A DNA stretch of 64,000 bases from JACPNO01 sp963825405 (GTDB lineage Bacteria > Acidobacteriota > Terriglobia > Bryobacterales > Bryobacteraceae): the NCBI GenBank assembly GCA_963825405.1, contig CAWGTB010000001.1, positions 310,001-374,000 on the forward strand, in the 5' to 3' direction. Of this stretch, positions 36,709 to 46,392 are shown in pieces (the stretch's first letter is position 1; every line of letters begins with the position of its first letter). The notes beneath the pieces were generated by a model, which ran no database searches, had not been told where the DNA came from, and saw only the letters and a list, made by a program, of their open reading frames with translations. Made by a program: the position numbers and the translations under genes.

Positions 36709-37209
36709 ATGCAAAAACGATATTCTTTGCCGGCTGCGATTGCGCTCGCGGTCGTTCTTGCTGGCTGCGACCAGGCGCCGCCGCCCGCGCCTGACACCCG
36801 TGAAGCGGATGCGAAAGCGATTCGCGACTTTGAAACTGGCTGGATGCAGGCATTCGCCACCAAGGACGTGGATAAGATCGGCCAGTTTTACACCGACGAC
36901 TCATCGGCTCTCCTGCCGAATATGCCCGTGCTCAATGGACTTGCCGCGATCAAGGGCGCGCTGAAGCCGATGGTTGAGGACAAGAATTTTGCCATCACCT
37001 TCGCTGCCACCAAGATCGAAGTTTCGAAGGCCAGCGACATCGCCTACAGCCAGGGTGCCTACGCCATGACGCTAACGGACCCGAAGACGAAGAAGGCGGT
37101 CACGGAAAAAGGCAAGTACATCACGGTTTACAAAAAGCAGGCCGACGGCACTTGGAAGCCTGCCGCCGATATGATCAACGGCGATGGTCCCCCGGCGCCG
37201 GCGATGTAG
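36709..37209 (+). CDS. NTF2-fold (DUF4440/SgcJ-like) lipoprotein
   Basis: 166 aa with a lipoprotein signal (AIALAVVLAGC, Cys 20). The rest is an NTF2-fold domain: RDFETGWMQAFATKDVDKIGQFYTDDSSALLPN, GLAAIKGALKPMV, AYSQGAYAMTLTD and GKYITVYKKQADGTWKPAADM. The family is probably a binding or isomerase fold with no known substrate. Ribosome site GGAGGGGG lies just before ATG. It ends 2 bp before the convergent hypothetical gene. Confidence 0.87.
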   Translation: MQKRYSLPAAIALAVVLAGCDQAPPPAPDTREADAKAIRDFETGWMQAFATKDVDKIGQFYTDDSSALLPNMPVLNGLAAIKGALKPMVEDKNFAITFAATKIEVSKASDIAYSQGAYAMTLTDPKTKKAVTEKGKYITVYKKQADGTWKPAADMINGDGPPAPAM

Positions 37210-37210
37210 C

Positions 37211-37924
37211 CTAACGCAAATAAAACAGGCTCAAGCGAGGCAAACTCAGGCGCTCGAGCAGCCTGCGGTCGAGATATTGCCGTTCCAGCATAGTAAGCTG
37301 ATCGGCGGTCATCTTGCCGCGGTACGGGCGTAGTTCGGAATCCAAATCGCGCCGCGCTTGCAAGAGCTGCTCTTCCGTCTGGCCGGCGCGCGCGGTGGCC
37401 AGCATTTTCTCTTCCAGCACGGTGAGATGCTGTTCGAGCGATTCCAGATCGCCTGCGGCCTGATCGGTCTCGCCCGCCAGCCGATCTAGCGAATCGGCGA
37501 TATCGCTGAGGCCCGCTTGCCGCAAAGCGTTGGCATTGCCCGCCAAATACGCGCGCAATTCATCCGAGGCAAAAGGCGCTGGCTGCGACGTGGCGCGCGC
37601 GCTGCCGGCGCCGCTCATGCGTTGTGCCTCGGTGAGGACTGCCTGCGCGCAAAACGCCAGCGAATTCACCATCTGCGTTCTCGATTTCCGCTGGCGCCAC
37701 TTTTCGAATGCGGCGTCGATGCCGCGCAGCACGGCCTCAAGTGGCACGCCGGCATTTTTCCAGCTTTCGATCAGCGCCCAATCGAGCGGCGAAAGGAGAA
37801 ACAGGCTGGTGCCGCGCGCCCGCTGAAATCCCTCTTCGATTTCCGTGAAATAGTTGAAGTAGTTGGCGCCCCAATTTTCCGGATTATCCGGCTGCGGGCT
37901 CACGGCCGGTGATTCCGTTCCCAT
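37211..37924 (-). CDS. Conserved hypothetical protein, last gene of the valS-nadC-birA-coaX operon
   Basis: 237 aa, not recognised beyond similarity to uncharacterised acidobacterial proteins. It is helical: NYFNYFTEIEEGFQRARG, PLDWALIESWKNAGVPLEAVLRGIDAAFEKWRQ, and a long coiled coil (residues about 145-225). No signal peptide or membrane segment. It overlaps the coaX 3' end by 25 bp, so translation is probably coupled to it. Confidence 0.75.
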   Translation of the reverse strand: MGTESPAVSPQPDNPENWGANYFNYFTEIEEGFQRARGTSLFLLSPLDWALIESWKNAGVPLEAVLRGIDAAFEKWRQRKSRTQMVNSLAFCAQAVLTEAQRMSGAGSARATSQPAPFASDELRAYLAGNANALRQAGLSDIADSLDRLAGETDQAAGDLESLEQHLTVLEEKMLATARAGQTEEQLLQARRDLDSELRPYRGKMTADQLTMLERQYLDRRLLERLSLPRLSLFYLR

Positions 37925-38670
37925 ATCAGGCGCAGCCCTTCGAGCGTCAGGTGCTCGTCAATCTGTTTGAGATAGCGCGAGCCCTTGGCGATGAGGTGCG
38001 CCTGGCCGCCGGTGGCGACGACGCGGGTCTCGGGGCCCAGTTCGGCGACCAGCCGGCCCACAATGCCGTCGATGGTTTCGAGCGCGCCGTAATACAGCCC
38101 CGACTGCATGCTGGCCACGGTGTTGGTGCCGATCAGCTTCTCCGGCTCGCGAAAACCGACGAAGGGCAGCCGAGCGGTCTTGCTGAACAGAGCTTCAATC
38201 GAAATGCCGATTCCGGCGGCGATGATGCCGCCTAGGTATTCTGCTTTCGCGGAGACGGCGTCGAAGGTGATTGCGGTGCCGAGGTCCACGACTACGCAGG
38301 GGCCGCCGTATTTGTGGAACGCGGCCACGCTGTTGACGATGCGGTCCGCGCCAACTTCGGACGGATTATCGTAGCGAATCGTCAGGCCGGTGTCGGTGCG
38401 CGGCGTGACGAACATCGCTTCCGTGTGAAAGTAGCGCTGGGCCATCAGGGCGAGCGATGAATCAAGCGGCGGCACCACGCTGCCGATGATGATGCCGTCA
38501 ACTTTGGCGATGTCGAGCGAGCCCAGTGCAAACAAGTTTCGCAGCAGCACGCCCCACTCATCCGCCGTCTGATCGCGCACGGTGCGCAGGCGGCGGTGGT
38601 CGATCATGGCGCCGCGCTCGAAGACGCCAATCGTGATATTGGTGTTGCCAACGTCGAGGGCTAGCAGCAT
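37900..38670 (-). CDS. coaX: Type III pantothenate kinase
   Basis: 256 aa, full length. MLLALDVGNTNITIGVF is the phosphate-binding motif, TADEWGVLLRN, EVGADRIVNSVAAFHKYG, VVDLGTAITFDAVSAKAEYLGG (active Asp in the GADR and DLGT segments) and VVATGGQAHLIAKGS complete the ASKHA fold. It phosphorylates pantothenate in coenzyme A synthesis, is insensitive to CoA feedback and usually needs a monovalent cation. It follows birA with a 1-bp gap, the common birA-coaX arrangement. Confidence 0.95.
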   Translation of the reverse strand: MLLALDVGNTNITIGVFERGAMIDHRRLRTVRDQTADEWGVLLRNLFALGSLDIAKVDGIIIGSVVPPLDSSLALMAQRYFHTEAMFVTPRTDTGLTIRYDNPSEVGADRIVNSVAAFHKYGGPCVVVDLGTAITFDAVSAKAEYLGGIIAAGIGISIEALFSKTARLPFVGFREPEKLIGTNTVASMQSGLYYGALETIDGIVGRLVAELGPETRVVATGGQAHLIAKGSRYLKQIDEHLTLEGLRLIWERNHRP

Positions 38671-38671
38671 A

Positions 38672-39427
38672 TTACGCCGGGCGTACGCCTCCGCTCAGAA
38701 TCACGCTCTCGCTGCCATCGTCGGCGCGCAGGCGCAGAAAGCCGGATTCATCCAGGCCGGCGGTGGTGCCGAGTAAATGCCGCGTGCCTTGTTCCACGCG
38801 CACGCGTTTGTTACGCGCGTAACTGGAACGTCGCGAGAATGCATCGAGAATCACTTGCCTGCCGCCTTCGGCCAGCATTGTGACAAAACTGTCGACCGCG
38901 GGCAACAGGGCGATGAGTAGCTGCTCGCGCGATTGCTCCTGATTCGTTGCCAGGCGAAGCGAGGTTGCTTCTTTGGCGATTTCCGGCGGAAACGCGGCAT
39001 GGTTGACGTTGATGCCGATGCCGGCGACGAAACAGGAATCCTGCAATTGCACCAGGATGCCGGCGACTTTGGCGCCGCCGAGCATGACGTCGTTGGGCCA
39101 GCGCAGGTCGCAGCCGAGGCCGGTGACGCGCGCGATGGCTTCTGCTGTGGCCAGGCCCAGCGCTAGCGTGAGTGCGGGCAGGGCATCCGTCGGAATTACG
39201 GGACGCAGCACTACGGAAACGTATAGGCCCGCATCTTTTTCTGAATGCCATGACCGGCCGTAGCGGCCTTGGCCTGCGGTCTGCTCGCCCGCTACTACCG
39301 CGGTTCCTGCTACGCATCCGCTCTGCGCCAAGCGCGATCCTTCGGCCATGGTCGAGACGAGCGTTGCGAAGTAATGCACCGTGCGCTGCGGCAGGCTGCG
39401 GCGGACGCGCTCGATGTCCAGACTCAC
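38672..39427 (-). CDS. birA: Biotin-[acetyl-CoA carboxylase] ligase
   Basis: 251 aa, monofunctional: no N-terminal helix-turn-helix, so it would not act as the biotin repressor. The catalytic domain has GTAVVAGEQTAGQGRYGRSW (biotinoyl-AMP loop), LRWPNDVMLGGAKVAGILVQ, and FVAGIGINVNHAAFP. The C-terminal SH3-like part follows with RVEQGTRHLLGTTAGLDESG. It attaches biotin to the carboxyl carrier protein. Its ATG overlaps nadC by 4 bp. Confidence 0.94.
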   Translation of the reverse strand: MSLDIERVRRSLPQRTVHYFATLVSTMAEGSRLAQSGCVAGTAVVAGEQTAGQGRYGRSWHSEKDAGLYVSVVLRPVIPTDALPALTLALGLATAEAIARVTGLGCDLRWPNDVMLGGAKVAGILVQLQDSCFVAGIGINVNHAAFPPEIAKEATSLRLATNQEQSREQLLIALLPAVDSFVTMLAEGGRQVILDAFSRRSSYARNKRVRVEQGTRHLLGTTAGLDESGFLRLRADDGSESVILSGGVRPA

Positions 39428-40263
39428 GAGAGCAGCTCCAGGCGAAAGCTGATATCGACCGCCGGGGCGGAGTGGGTGATGGCACCAGAGGAAACAAAAT
39501 TCGCGCCGGTCTCCGCGTAGGCGCGCACATTTTCCAACGTAATGCCGCCGGAAAGCTCGACCGTCGCCCTGCCGGCGATGAGCCGAATCTGGTCGGCGGC
39601 TTCGGTGGGCGTCAGGTTATCGAGCAACAGGTGCGTCGCGCCCGCGGCCAGCGCCTCTTCCAGTTCCTGCCTGGTTCTCACTTCGATTTCGATGGGCAGG
39701 TTGGAAGCCCGGGCGCGCTCAAGGGCCGCGCGTACACCGCCGGCCGCGGCAATGTGATTGTTCTTGATGAGAATCGCATCGAAGAGGCCCATGCGATGAT
39801 TCACCGCGCCGCCGGCCGCGGCCGCCATTTTCTCCAGACGCCGCAGGCCGGGCGTGGTCTTGCGCGTGTCCAGAATGCGGCATCCGGTCCCTGCAACGGC
39901 ATCGGCGAAGCGCTTGCCCAGAGTGGCGATTCCGCCCAGGCGCTGCAGGAAATTCAGTGCCACGCGCTCGCATTCGAGCAGCGTGCGGGCGCTTCCGGTT
40001 ACTGTGGCAAGCACGTCACCATCGCCCGCGCACATGCCGCTCTGCTTTTCCAAACGCAGTTCGTCCACGCCGCCTTGAATGCGATAGATCAGCGGCAGCA
40101 GCTCGATGCCGGCGACTACTTGCGGCTCGCGTGCCAGAAATTTTCCGCGCCCCCGCACATCCTCGGTGACGCAGGCCTGCGACGTGACGTCGCCAGCGCC
40201 GATATCTTCTGCCAGAGCGCGGCGAACGCAGTCGACGATCTCCGGATGGGAGACGTCCATCAT
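39424..40263 (-). CDS. nadC: Nicotinate-nucleotide pyrophosphorylase (carboxylating)
   Basis: 279 aa. Quinolinate phosphoribosyltransferase motifs: DIGAGDVTSQACV, ERVALNFLQRLGGIAT, CRILDTRKTTPGLRRLEK (substrate Arg and Lys), AVNHRMGLFDAILIKNNHIA, IEIEVRTRQELEEAL, and a barrel end VELSGGITLENVRAYAETGANFVSSGAITHSAP. It makes nicotinate mononucleotide from quinolinate in de novo NAD synthesis; nadA and nadB are not in the window. Its start overlaps the valS stop by one base (TAATG). Confidence 0.95.
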   Translation of the reverse strand: MMDVSHPEIVDCVRRALAEDIGAGDVTSQACVTEDVRGRGKFLAREPQVVAGIELLPLIYRIQGGVDELRLEKQSGMCAGDGDVLATVTGSARTLLECERVALNFLQRLGGIATLGKRFADAVAGTGCRILDTRKTTPGLRRLEKMAAAAGGAVNHRMGLFDAILIKNNHIAAAGGVRAALERARASNLPIEIEVRTRQELEEALAAGATHLLLDNLTPTEAADQIRLIAGRATVELSGGITLENVRAYAETGANFVSSGAITHSAPAVDISFRLELLS

Positions 40264-42933
40264 TATTTTCCGAATTTTCCGAGGCCGCCGAGCGTGCCGC
40301 GGATTTTCTGGATCTGCGTCACGTAATCGGAAAGTTTGGCGCGCAGGCCATCCACCACGTGGGCAGGCGCGCGGCTCAGAAATTTCTCATCTGAGAGCTG
40401 GCGGTTGGAATTGGCCACCGTTTTCTCCAACTGCTCCATTTCCTTTTCCAGACGTCGGCGGTGCGCGTCCACATGCTCGGTCGGAACGTGAATCACCAGG
40501 TCGAACTCGGGCCGGGAGCGCATGGCGCCGGATGCCGTGGCCGCCTCGTTGCGGAATTCGAGCTTCAGCCCCGCCAGGCGCACGATGGCCTCATTGTTGG
40601 CACGCCCCACTTCGAGCGCGGCGGAACGCGAATACAGCACGCCCTGCAGTTGCTCCTTGGGATCCAGCTTCATTTCACTACGCAAAATACGCGCCTCTTT
40701 GATGATGTCCTGCAAGATTTGGACTTCGCGCTCGGCGGCGAGGTCGGTAAATCCAGCGTTGTACTGCGGGTAACCAGCAATGGCGATGGAAACCGGGCGG
40801 GCCACTGCATCTTTCACCAGGCGCTGCCAGAGCTCTTCAGTGAGAAACGGCATTACCGGGTGTAGCAGGCGCAGCGCGGTTTCGAAAGCTGCGAGCAAAT
40901 TTCGCCAGTCACCGGTGAGGCCGGAATCTTCCATGAGCCGCAGCTTTTTCAGCTCCAGATACCAGTCGCAGAACTCGTGCCAGAAAAATTCCCAGAGCTC
41001 CTGCGCGGCTTCGTGATAGCGGTACTGTTCGATGGACCGGTTGACGCGCTCGGCGCAGTGATTCAGGCGGCTGAAAATCCAGCGATCCTCGAGCGGCACT
41101 TCGAGGCTGTCCGTTGCTTGCGGCCGGTACTCTTCGAGCCGCTGCGGCACCCAAGGCTCGACGCGCGAGCGTTCCATGTTCTGAAACAGCCAGCGCGCGG
41201 CGTTCCAAATCTTGTTGGCGAAGGCGCGCGTGGCTTCCATGCGCTCTTCGGTGAGCACGATATCGGTGCCCGGAGCCGCGCCCATCAGCAGCGCGAAGCG
41301 CACGGCATCGGTTCCGTATTTTTCGGTAATCACCAGCGGGTCGATGGTATTGCCGCGCGATTTCGACATCTTCTGATGCTCGGCATCGCGCACCAGGCCG
41401 TGAATGTAGACCTGGCGGAACGGCACCTCGCCCATGAATTCGATGCCCATCATGATCATGCGCGCCACCCAGAAAAACAGGATGTCGAAGCCGGTCACGA
41501 GCAATGCCGTGGGATAGAACACGCGCAAGTCTTCGGTTTCGTCCGGCCAGCCGAGCGTGGAAAACGGCCACAGCGCCGAGCTGAACCAGGTATCGAGCAC
41601 GTCGTTGTCCTGTTCAACCGGGCCGCCGCACGGGCATTTTTCAGGAGCTTCGCGGGCTACGATAATTTCCTGGCAGTTCTGGCAATGCCATGCGGGAATC
41701 CGATGGCCCCACCACAACTGGCGGGACACGCACCAGTCGCGGATGTTGTACATCCACTCGTAATAAACCTTCGTCCAATTGTCTGGAACAAAAACAATAC
41801 TGCCGGATTCCACCGCCGCGATGGCTTTATCCGCCAGGGGCTTGATCTTGACGAACCACTGCATCGAAATCAGCGGCTCAACGATGCTGTTGCAGCGATA
41901 ACATTTGCCGACGCTGAGCGCATGGTCTTCGATCTTTTCCAGCAGATCGAGTTTCTTCAAATCCTCGACGACGGCTTTGCGCGCGGCGAAGCGATCGAGT
42001 TCGGCGTACTTGCCGGCGCGGGAAGTCATGCGACCGGTTTCGTCGATCACTTTGATGCGCGGCAGGTCGTGGCGTTTGCCGGCTTCGAAATCGTTGGGAT
42101 CATGCGCCGGCGTAACCTTGACAGCGCCGGTGCCGAATTTCGGATCGGCCAGCTCATCTAGAACAATTGGAATTTCGCGATTCATCAGCGGCAGGATCGC
42201 GTGCTTCCCGCGGGCCCACGCATAGCGTTCATCGTTCGGATTGACGGCCACGGCGGAGTCGCCCAGCATGGTTTCGGGACGCGTGGTGGCAATCACCACG
42301 TAGCGGCCAGTATCCTTCACCGGGTAGCGGATGTGCCACAAATGTCCGTTGGTGTCGTCGTGCTTTACTTCGAGATCGGAGATGGCGGTGCGGCAGTGCG
42401 GGCACCAGTTGACCATGTACTCGCCGCGGTAGATGAGCCCCTTTTCGTACAGGCGCACGAAGACTTCGCGCACGGCGCGCGAGAGCCCGGGATCGAAAGT
42501 GAATCGCTCACGGCTCCAGTCGCAGCTCGCGCCCATGCGGATCATCTGGCTTTTGATGGTGTCGCCGTAGAGCTTTTTCCACTCCCAGACGCGCTCGATG
42601 AACTTCTCGCGGCCCAGATCGTGGCGGCTGATGCCTTCTTCGGCGAGCTTTTTCTCGACCACCATTTGGGTCGCGATACCGGCGTGGTCGGTGCCGGGGA
42701 GCCACAGGGTGTTGTCGCCCAGCATGCGGCGCCAACGGATCGTGACGTCGATCTCGGTGTGCTCCAGCATGTGGCCGATGTGCAGCGAACCGGTCACGTT
42801 GGGCGGCGGAATCACCAGCGAAAACACGCGCCCGACGACTTTTGCGGAGGCGTGAAAGATGCCGGAGGTCAATCCACCACTGTGCCCAGTGCGGTTCGAA
42901 CCGCTGCGGCTCGTACACTTTCTCGAGTTGCAT
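40263..42933 (-). CDS. valS: Valyl-tRNA synthetase, frameshifted near its start
   Basis: About 889 aa. The class I motifs are GSLHIGHMLEHTEID (HIGH) and QKMSKSRGNTIDP (KMSKS). An editing domain precedes WCVSRQLWWGHRIPAWHC. The C-terminal coiled-coil arm (ERLEKEM-like, LEKTVANSNRQLSDEKFLSRAP) is typical of ValRS. The true N-terminus MQLEKVYEPQRFEPHWAQWW is in another frame; an extra C near 42868 disconnects it from SGIFHASAKVVGRVF, and correction gives a normal N-terminus. It charges tRNA-Val and heads the valS-nadC-birA-coaX operon. The 72-bp upstream gap holds nothing recognised. Confidence 0.96.
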
Positions 42934-43005
42934 GGGGAACTTTCACTATAGCATCGCGTTGTACAATCGGAGCGGCCTGCCCGCGGCGGCGGCGGAGAAG
43001 CGAAA

Positions 43006-43231
43006 ATGGCTCACAAAGTGGCTTTCAGCATTCCTGAACGGCAACTGGGAAAGCGGGACATTGTCTTCCGCGTCAGCAAAGACGACGCCTTATTCGGCAC
43101 GCTTCGAGTAAGCAAAGGTGGCGTGGATTGGTTCCCGTTGAAAAAACAACTGGGCTACGGATTCGACTGGTCTCGCATCGATCGCCTGTTCCGGACAGCA
43201 GGGCGACGAGCGGCGGCACAAAGCGCGTTAG
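43006..43231 (+). CDS. Small conserved hypothetical protein, frameshifted
   Basis: MAHKVAFSIPERQLGKRDIV, FGTLRVSKGGVDWFPLKK and GYGFDWSRIDRLF match a small conserved family of about 70 aa seen in acidobacteria and proteobacteria, with no known function. An extra C near 43188 would keep the frame open far into the convergent gene; removing it gives GQQGDERRHKAR and a TAG stop at 43229-43231, a neat 74-aa protein ending 5 bp before the C45 gene. This supports the view that the shifts in this window are errors. Confidence 0.7.
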
Positions 43232-43235
43232 CCGC

Positions 43236-44646
43236 CTACTGCGCCGCGCTGAACGTGGTCCAGATATTGGCGTTCATATCCCGCAGCTGCTCTTTTTGCC
43301 AGGCGAATTCGGGATGCGCGCGCAAATGCTCGGCCGCCTTGAAATGAATACCGCATGAGTGGCCGGCGGCTGCGGTGAGCGTGAGGCGTTCCGCCATGGC
43401 AGCGTCGGCGGCCTTGTTTTGCACGGTGCCGGCGATGCCGTAGGGCGGCTGCCAGTGCCTGGATCCGCGCGGCGAAAGATCGATGTGCCCACAAAGCGTG
43501 CGCTCGTTGGGCTCGATCTTTTTCTGGAGCGTGTCGTAGTGATCGGCCATGAAGCGCTGCCCGGCGGCGACATCGATTTTGCCTTTGTTTTCCGCCATGA
43601 GCTGCTCCCAGCGCACATGCCGCGCGTTGGCGCTCTCGCCCAGATCGTTGACGGGAAAGTCGGTTTCTTCCGCCGCCAGCTTGGGATCGATCGGGAAGTT
43701 CGAGCCCACAAAGTAGCCGTCCTTGCTGCGCTGCAGAGTTACGTTCTTCAGGCCCAATTCGAGGTTGGCGATTTCGTTGGTCTTGCGATCCGCCACCAGC
43801 CAGTTGTTGGCGTAGCCGCCGTTGTTGCCCTCCTTCATGATGCGCGCGAAGTCGTCGATCGAGGCGGCATACTGCATGGCCTTGCGGGCGCGCACGAACT
43901 CCGGAATACCGTTCGCATCCCAGCCGCGAAAGTTGGAGATGGTGGTTTCGGTGATCATGATTCCGGCGGCGTTGATGCCGAAGTCGTCGGCGCTATGGAT
44001 GTAAGCCGGGAAAGCCGTCCATGATGAAGCGGCTGCCGTTCGCCGGTGCGACATCGAAGATGATGGTCCAGCGCTCGCCATCCATGTAGCCGGTCCAGTT
44101 ATTGTGGGCCATCACCACGCGGCCGTCTTTGGTGTAGCTGCCGGTGGCGACGAAGGCGCTGCAATGCTCCGGCGCGGTAACAGTGGGCGGCGATTTGATG
44201 TTGTGCTCTTTGTTGTACGCGCTGACGTAGTAGCTCCACTCTTCCGCCGCGTTGAGCGCTACCACATCCCACACATCCAGCTTGACGCCGTGCGCGGCCG
44301 CGCCGTCGGCGATGCCCTGCAGCTCTTCGCGATATTCCTGCTCGATGTGCGGCCACAGCATTTCCTGCGCGGCGTGGCGGAAGAAGCCCCAGGTCTTTTC
44401 GGTATCGTGCGTGGTTTCGAGCTGGATCACTTTGAGGCTGTCGCGAATCTCAGGAGCCAGCAAGTATCCGTGCTGATAGCCGATCTCGGCGGGCGAGCCT
44501 TCCAGATGGACGAAGGTCCAGCCGTTTAAATCCGGCTTGCGAAACGCTTTCTTAAGGCGCGTATCGATTTGCGGCTCGCGCGATACCAGCGTGAACGCGA
44601 GTCCCAACAGCAACAGCACGGCGAGCAGCGGCACGGATCGGCGCAT
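43236..44646 (-). CDS. C45 family acyltransferase/phospholipase B-like protein, frameshifted
   Basis: About 469 aa with a signal anchor (MRRSVPLLAVLLLLGLAFTLVS). It resembles the Ntn-hydrolase family including acyl-CoA:6-aminopenicillanate acyltransferase and phospholipase B-like proteins: LEGSPAEIGYQHGYLLAPEI, AHGVKLDVWDVVALNAAEEW, PEHCSAFVATGSYTKDGRVVMAHNNW with the likely nucleophile Cys, GYANNWLVADRKTNEIANLELGL, GHIDLSPRGS. An extra C near 44011 breaks FPAYIHSADDFG. Substrate unknown. It is divergent from selD; a perfect TATAAT lies between the two genes. Confidence 0.88.
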
Positions 44647-44663
44647 ACTTCCTCCAGTGCCCT

Positions 44664-44669
44664 ATTATA
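44664..44669 (-). promoter_or_regulatory. Candidate -10 box (TATAAT) of the C45 gene
   Basis: In the 35-bp divergent space between the C45 gene and selD the minus strand reads TATAAT, 17 bp upstream of the ATG and ahead of the ribosome site GGAGG (44651-44655). No strong -35 is seen 16-18 bp upstream. The same sequence on the plus strand gives TATTAT, a possible -10 for selD. Confidence 0.5.
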
Positions 44670-44681
44670 GTTTGTGATCGC

Positions 44682-45702
44682 GTGTCTAAAAAGCTGACAG
44701 CACATGTAAAAGCCGCCGGTTGAGCTTCCAAATTGAGTCCAAAGGTTTTGGACCAAGTGTTGGCGAGCATTCCGCGCGTTGTAAACGGGAACGTTTTGGT
44801 TGGGTTTGACACCGCCGACGATGCCGGCGTCTACAAGCTGACGGCGGAGCTTGCTCTGGTGCAGACGGTGGATTTTTTCACGCCAATTGTCGACGATCCA
44901 TACACTTACGGAGCTATTGCCGCCGCCAACGCGTTGAGCGATGTCTACGCCATGGGCGGCCGGCCGCTTACCGCACTCTCGATTCTGGCTTGGCCGGCTG
45001 CAGGCGAAATCGAAGATTTGCAGGAAATTCTGAAGGGCGGCGCGAGCAAGATTCATGAAGCGGGGTGCGTCATCCTGGGCGGGCATAGCGTCGCCGACGA
45101 GGAAATTAAATTCGGCTACGCCGTCACTGGAACCATCCATCCCGAGCGTATCTTCGCCAACGCCGGAGCGCGGGCGGGCGACGCGCTGGTGCTTACCAAA
45201 CGGCTGGGCACGGGCGTGATTGCCACGGCGCTGAAGCGCGGCATCGCCGCACGATGCGGATGTCCAGACTTCGATCGATTCCATGCTGACGCTCAACCGC
45301 GCGGCGTGCGAGGCCATGATCGCCTTCGACGTGCACGGCTGTACGGATGTCACCGGCTTCGGGCTGATTGGTCACGCGCGCGAAATGGCGCTGGGCAGCC
45401 GGGTGACGATCGAGATCGATGCCGCCAGCGTACCGCTGCTGCCAGGGGCGCTGGAATATTCGCGCCAGGGCGCGCTCGCCGGCGGTCTCAAGAACAATCG
45501 AGAATATGCTTCCGGCGCCGTGGAGAAAACGCGCGAGATCTCCGTGGAGTTGGAGAATTTGCTTTACGATCCGCAGACTTCCGGTGGCCTGCTCATTTCG
45601 CTTCCGGAAGCAGACGCGGCGCAGTTGGTCCAAAAGCTGGAAGGCGCGCGCCGCATTGGCCGCGTTCTGCCGGCCAGCGGCAAATCGATCCGCTTACTAT
45701 GA
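44682..45702 (+). CDS. selD: Selenophosphate synthetase with in-frame UGA (probable selenocysteine), frameshifted
   Basis: Starting at GTG 44682 the frame reads VSKKLTAHVKAAG, then TGA at 44721-44723, then ASKLSPKVLDQVL. This places UGA exactly where SelD has its catalytic Cys (Cys17 in E. coli), with the essential Lys three residues later. ATP-binding parts follow: NVLVGFDTADDAGVY, LVQTVDFFTPIVDDPY, GAIAAANALSDVYAMGGRPLTALS, GHSVADEEIKFGYAVTG and DVTGFGLIGHAREM. Length 1021 bp is 340 codons plus one base: an extra base near 45252 (GIAAHDADV region) is the only shift. The stop overlaps the pyrF start (ATGA). It makes selenophosphate for selenocysteine and selenouridine. Confidence 0.93.
44737..44753 (+). 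promoter_or_regulatory. Candidate bacterial SECIS hairpin in selD
   Basis: GTCCAAA-GGT-TTTGGAC forms a perfect 7-bp hairpin within the coding region. The loop begins 20 nt after the UGA and opens with G, which matches the known bacterial SECIS geometry (loop roughly 16-37 nt downstream with a G at its start) recognised by SelB. It encodes SPKVLDQ in the reading frame. SelB and tRNA-Sec genes are not in this window. Confidence 0.75.
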
Positions 45703-46385
45703 CAGACTCACCGATCATCATTGCGCTGGATGTCGCTTCGCCTGACGAAGCCCGCACACTGGTGGGCCGCTTGGGCGCGCACGTCAATTTCTACAAAGTG
45801 GGCATGGAACTGTACGCCGCCGCCGGGATGGATTTCGTCCATGAACTGATGGCGCAGGGTAAGGACGTTTTCCTCGACATGAAGTTTTACGACATCGGCG
45901 AAACGGTGAAGCGCGCGGTGGCGCAAGTGGCGCGCAGCGGCGTGCGCTTCCTCACCGTGCATGGCAGCGCCGCGGTGATGCAGGCCGCCGTCGAAGGCAG
46001 AGGCGCGGGCGCGACCAAACTGCTGGCCGTTACCGTGCTGACCAGCTTCGATCAGCAGGATTTGGCCGATCTCGGCTATCCGTGTAATGTCGCCGATCTC
46101 GTTGCCCTGCGCGTGCGCAAAGCCATGGACGCAGGCATCGACGGCATCGTGGCATCGCCGATCGATGCTCGCGCAGTGCGTGCGCTGGCGGGTCCGGGAG
46201 CGATTCTCGTGACGCCGGGCGTGCGTTCGGAAGGCTCGAGCAAAGGCGATCAGAAACGCGTGGCGACGCCCGCAGAGGCCATTCGCGATGGCGCCAATTA
46301 CCTGGTCATCGGCCGGCAAGTGACGCGCGCGGCCGATCCGGTGCAAGCAGTGGAACAGATTCACGCCGAAATCCGTAGCACCTGA
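45699..46385 (+). CDS. pyrF: Orotidine 5'-phosphate decarboxylase
   Basis: 228 aa. MTDSPIIIALDVASPDEA, HVNFYKVGMELY, the catalytic network DVFLDMKFYDIGETVKRAV (Asp-Lys-Asp), VTVHGSAAVMQ, and the phosphate-binding VTPGVRSEGSSKGDQKRVATP and YLVIGRQVTRAADP. It converts OMP to UMP in pyrimidine synthesis. It overlaps the selD stop by 4 bp and happens to share the frame of the selD N-terminal part because of the indel, so a naive reading would merge both genes. Confidence 0.96.
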   Translation: MTDSPIIIALDVASPDEARTLVGRLGAHVNFYKVGMELYAAAGMDFVHELMAQGKDVFLDMKFYDIGETVKRAVAQVARSGVRFLTVHGSAAVMQAAVEGRGAGATKLLAVTVLTSFDQQDLADLGYPCNVADLVALRVRKAMDAGIDGIVASPIDARAVRALAGPGAILVTPGVRSEGSSKGDQKRVATPAEAIRDGANYLVIGRQVTRAADPVQAVEQIHAEIRST

Positions 46386-46392
46386 TACGCGC

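Noticed and set aside
39172..40326. Plus-strand ORF of 384 aa over nadC and birA
   Set aside because: Antisense shadow of two fully recognised genes.
40977..42161. Plus-strand ORF of 394 aa inside valS
   Set aside because: Antisense shadow of an intact, well-conserved synthetase; no ribosome site or family features.
44733..46385. A single 550-aa SelD-PyrF fusion protein
   Set aside because: The SelD C-terminus (45283-45702) is intact in another frame and ends with an ATGA overlap at pyrF. The fusion comes from one extra base near 45252.
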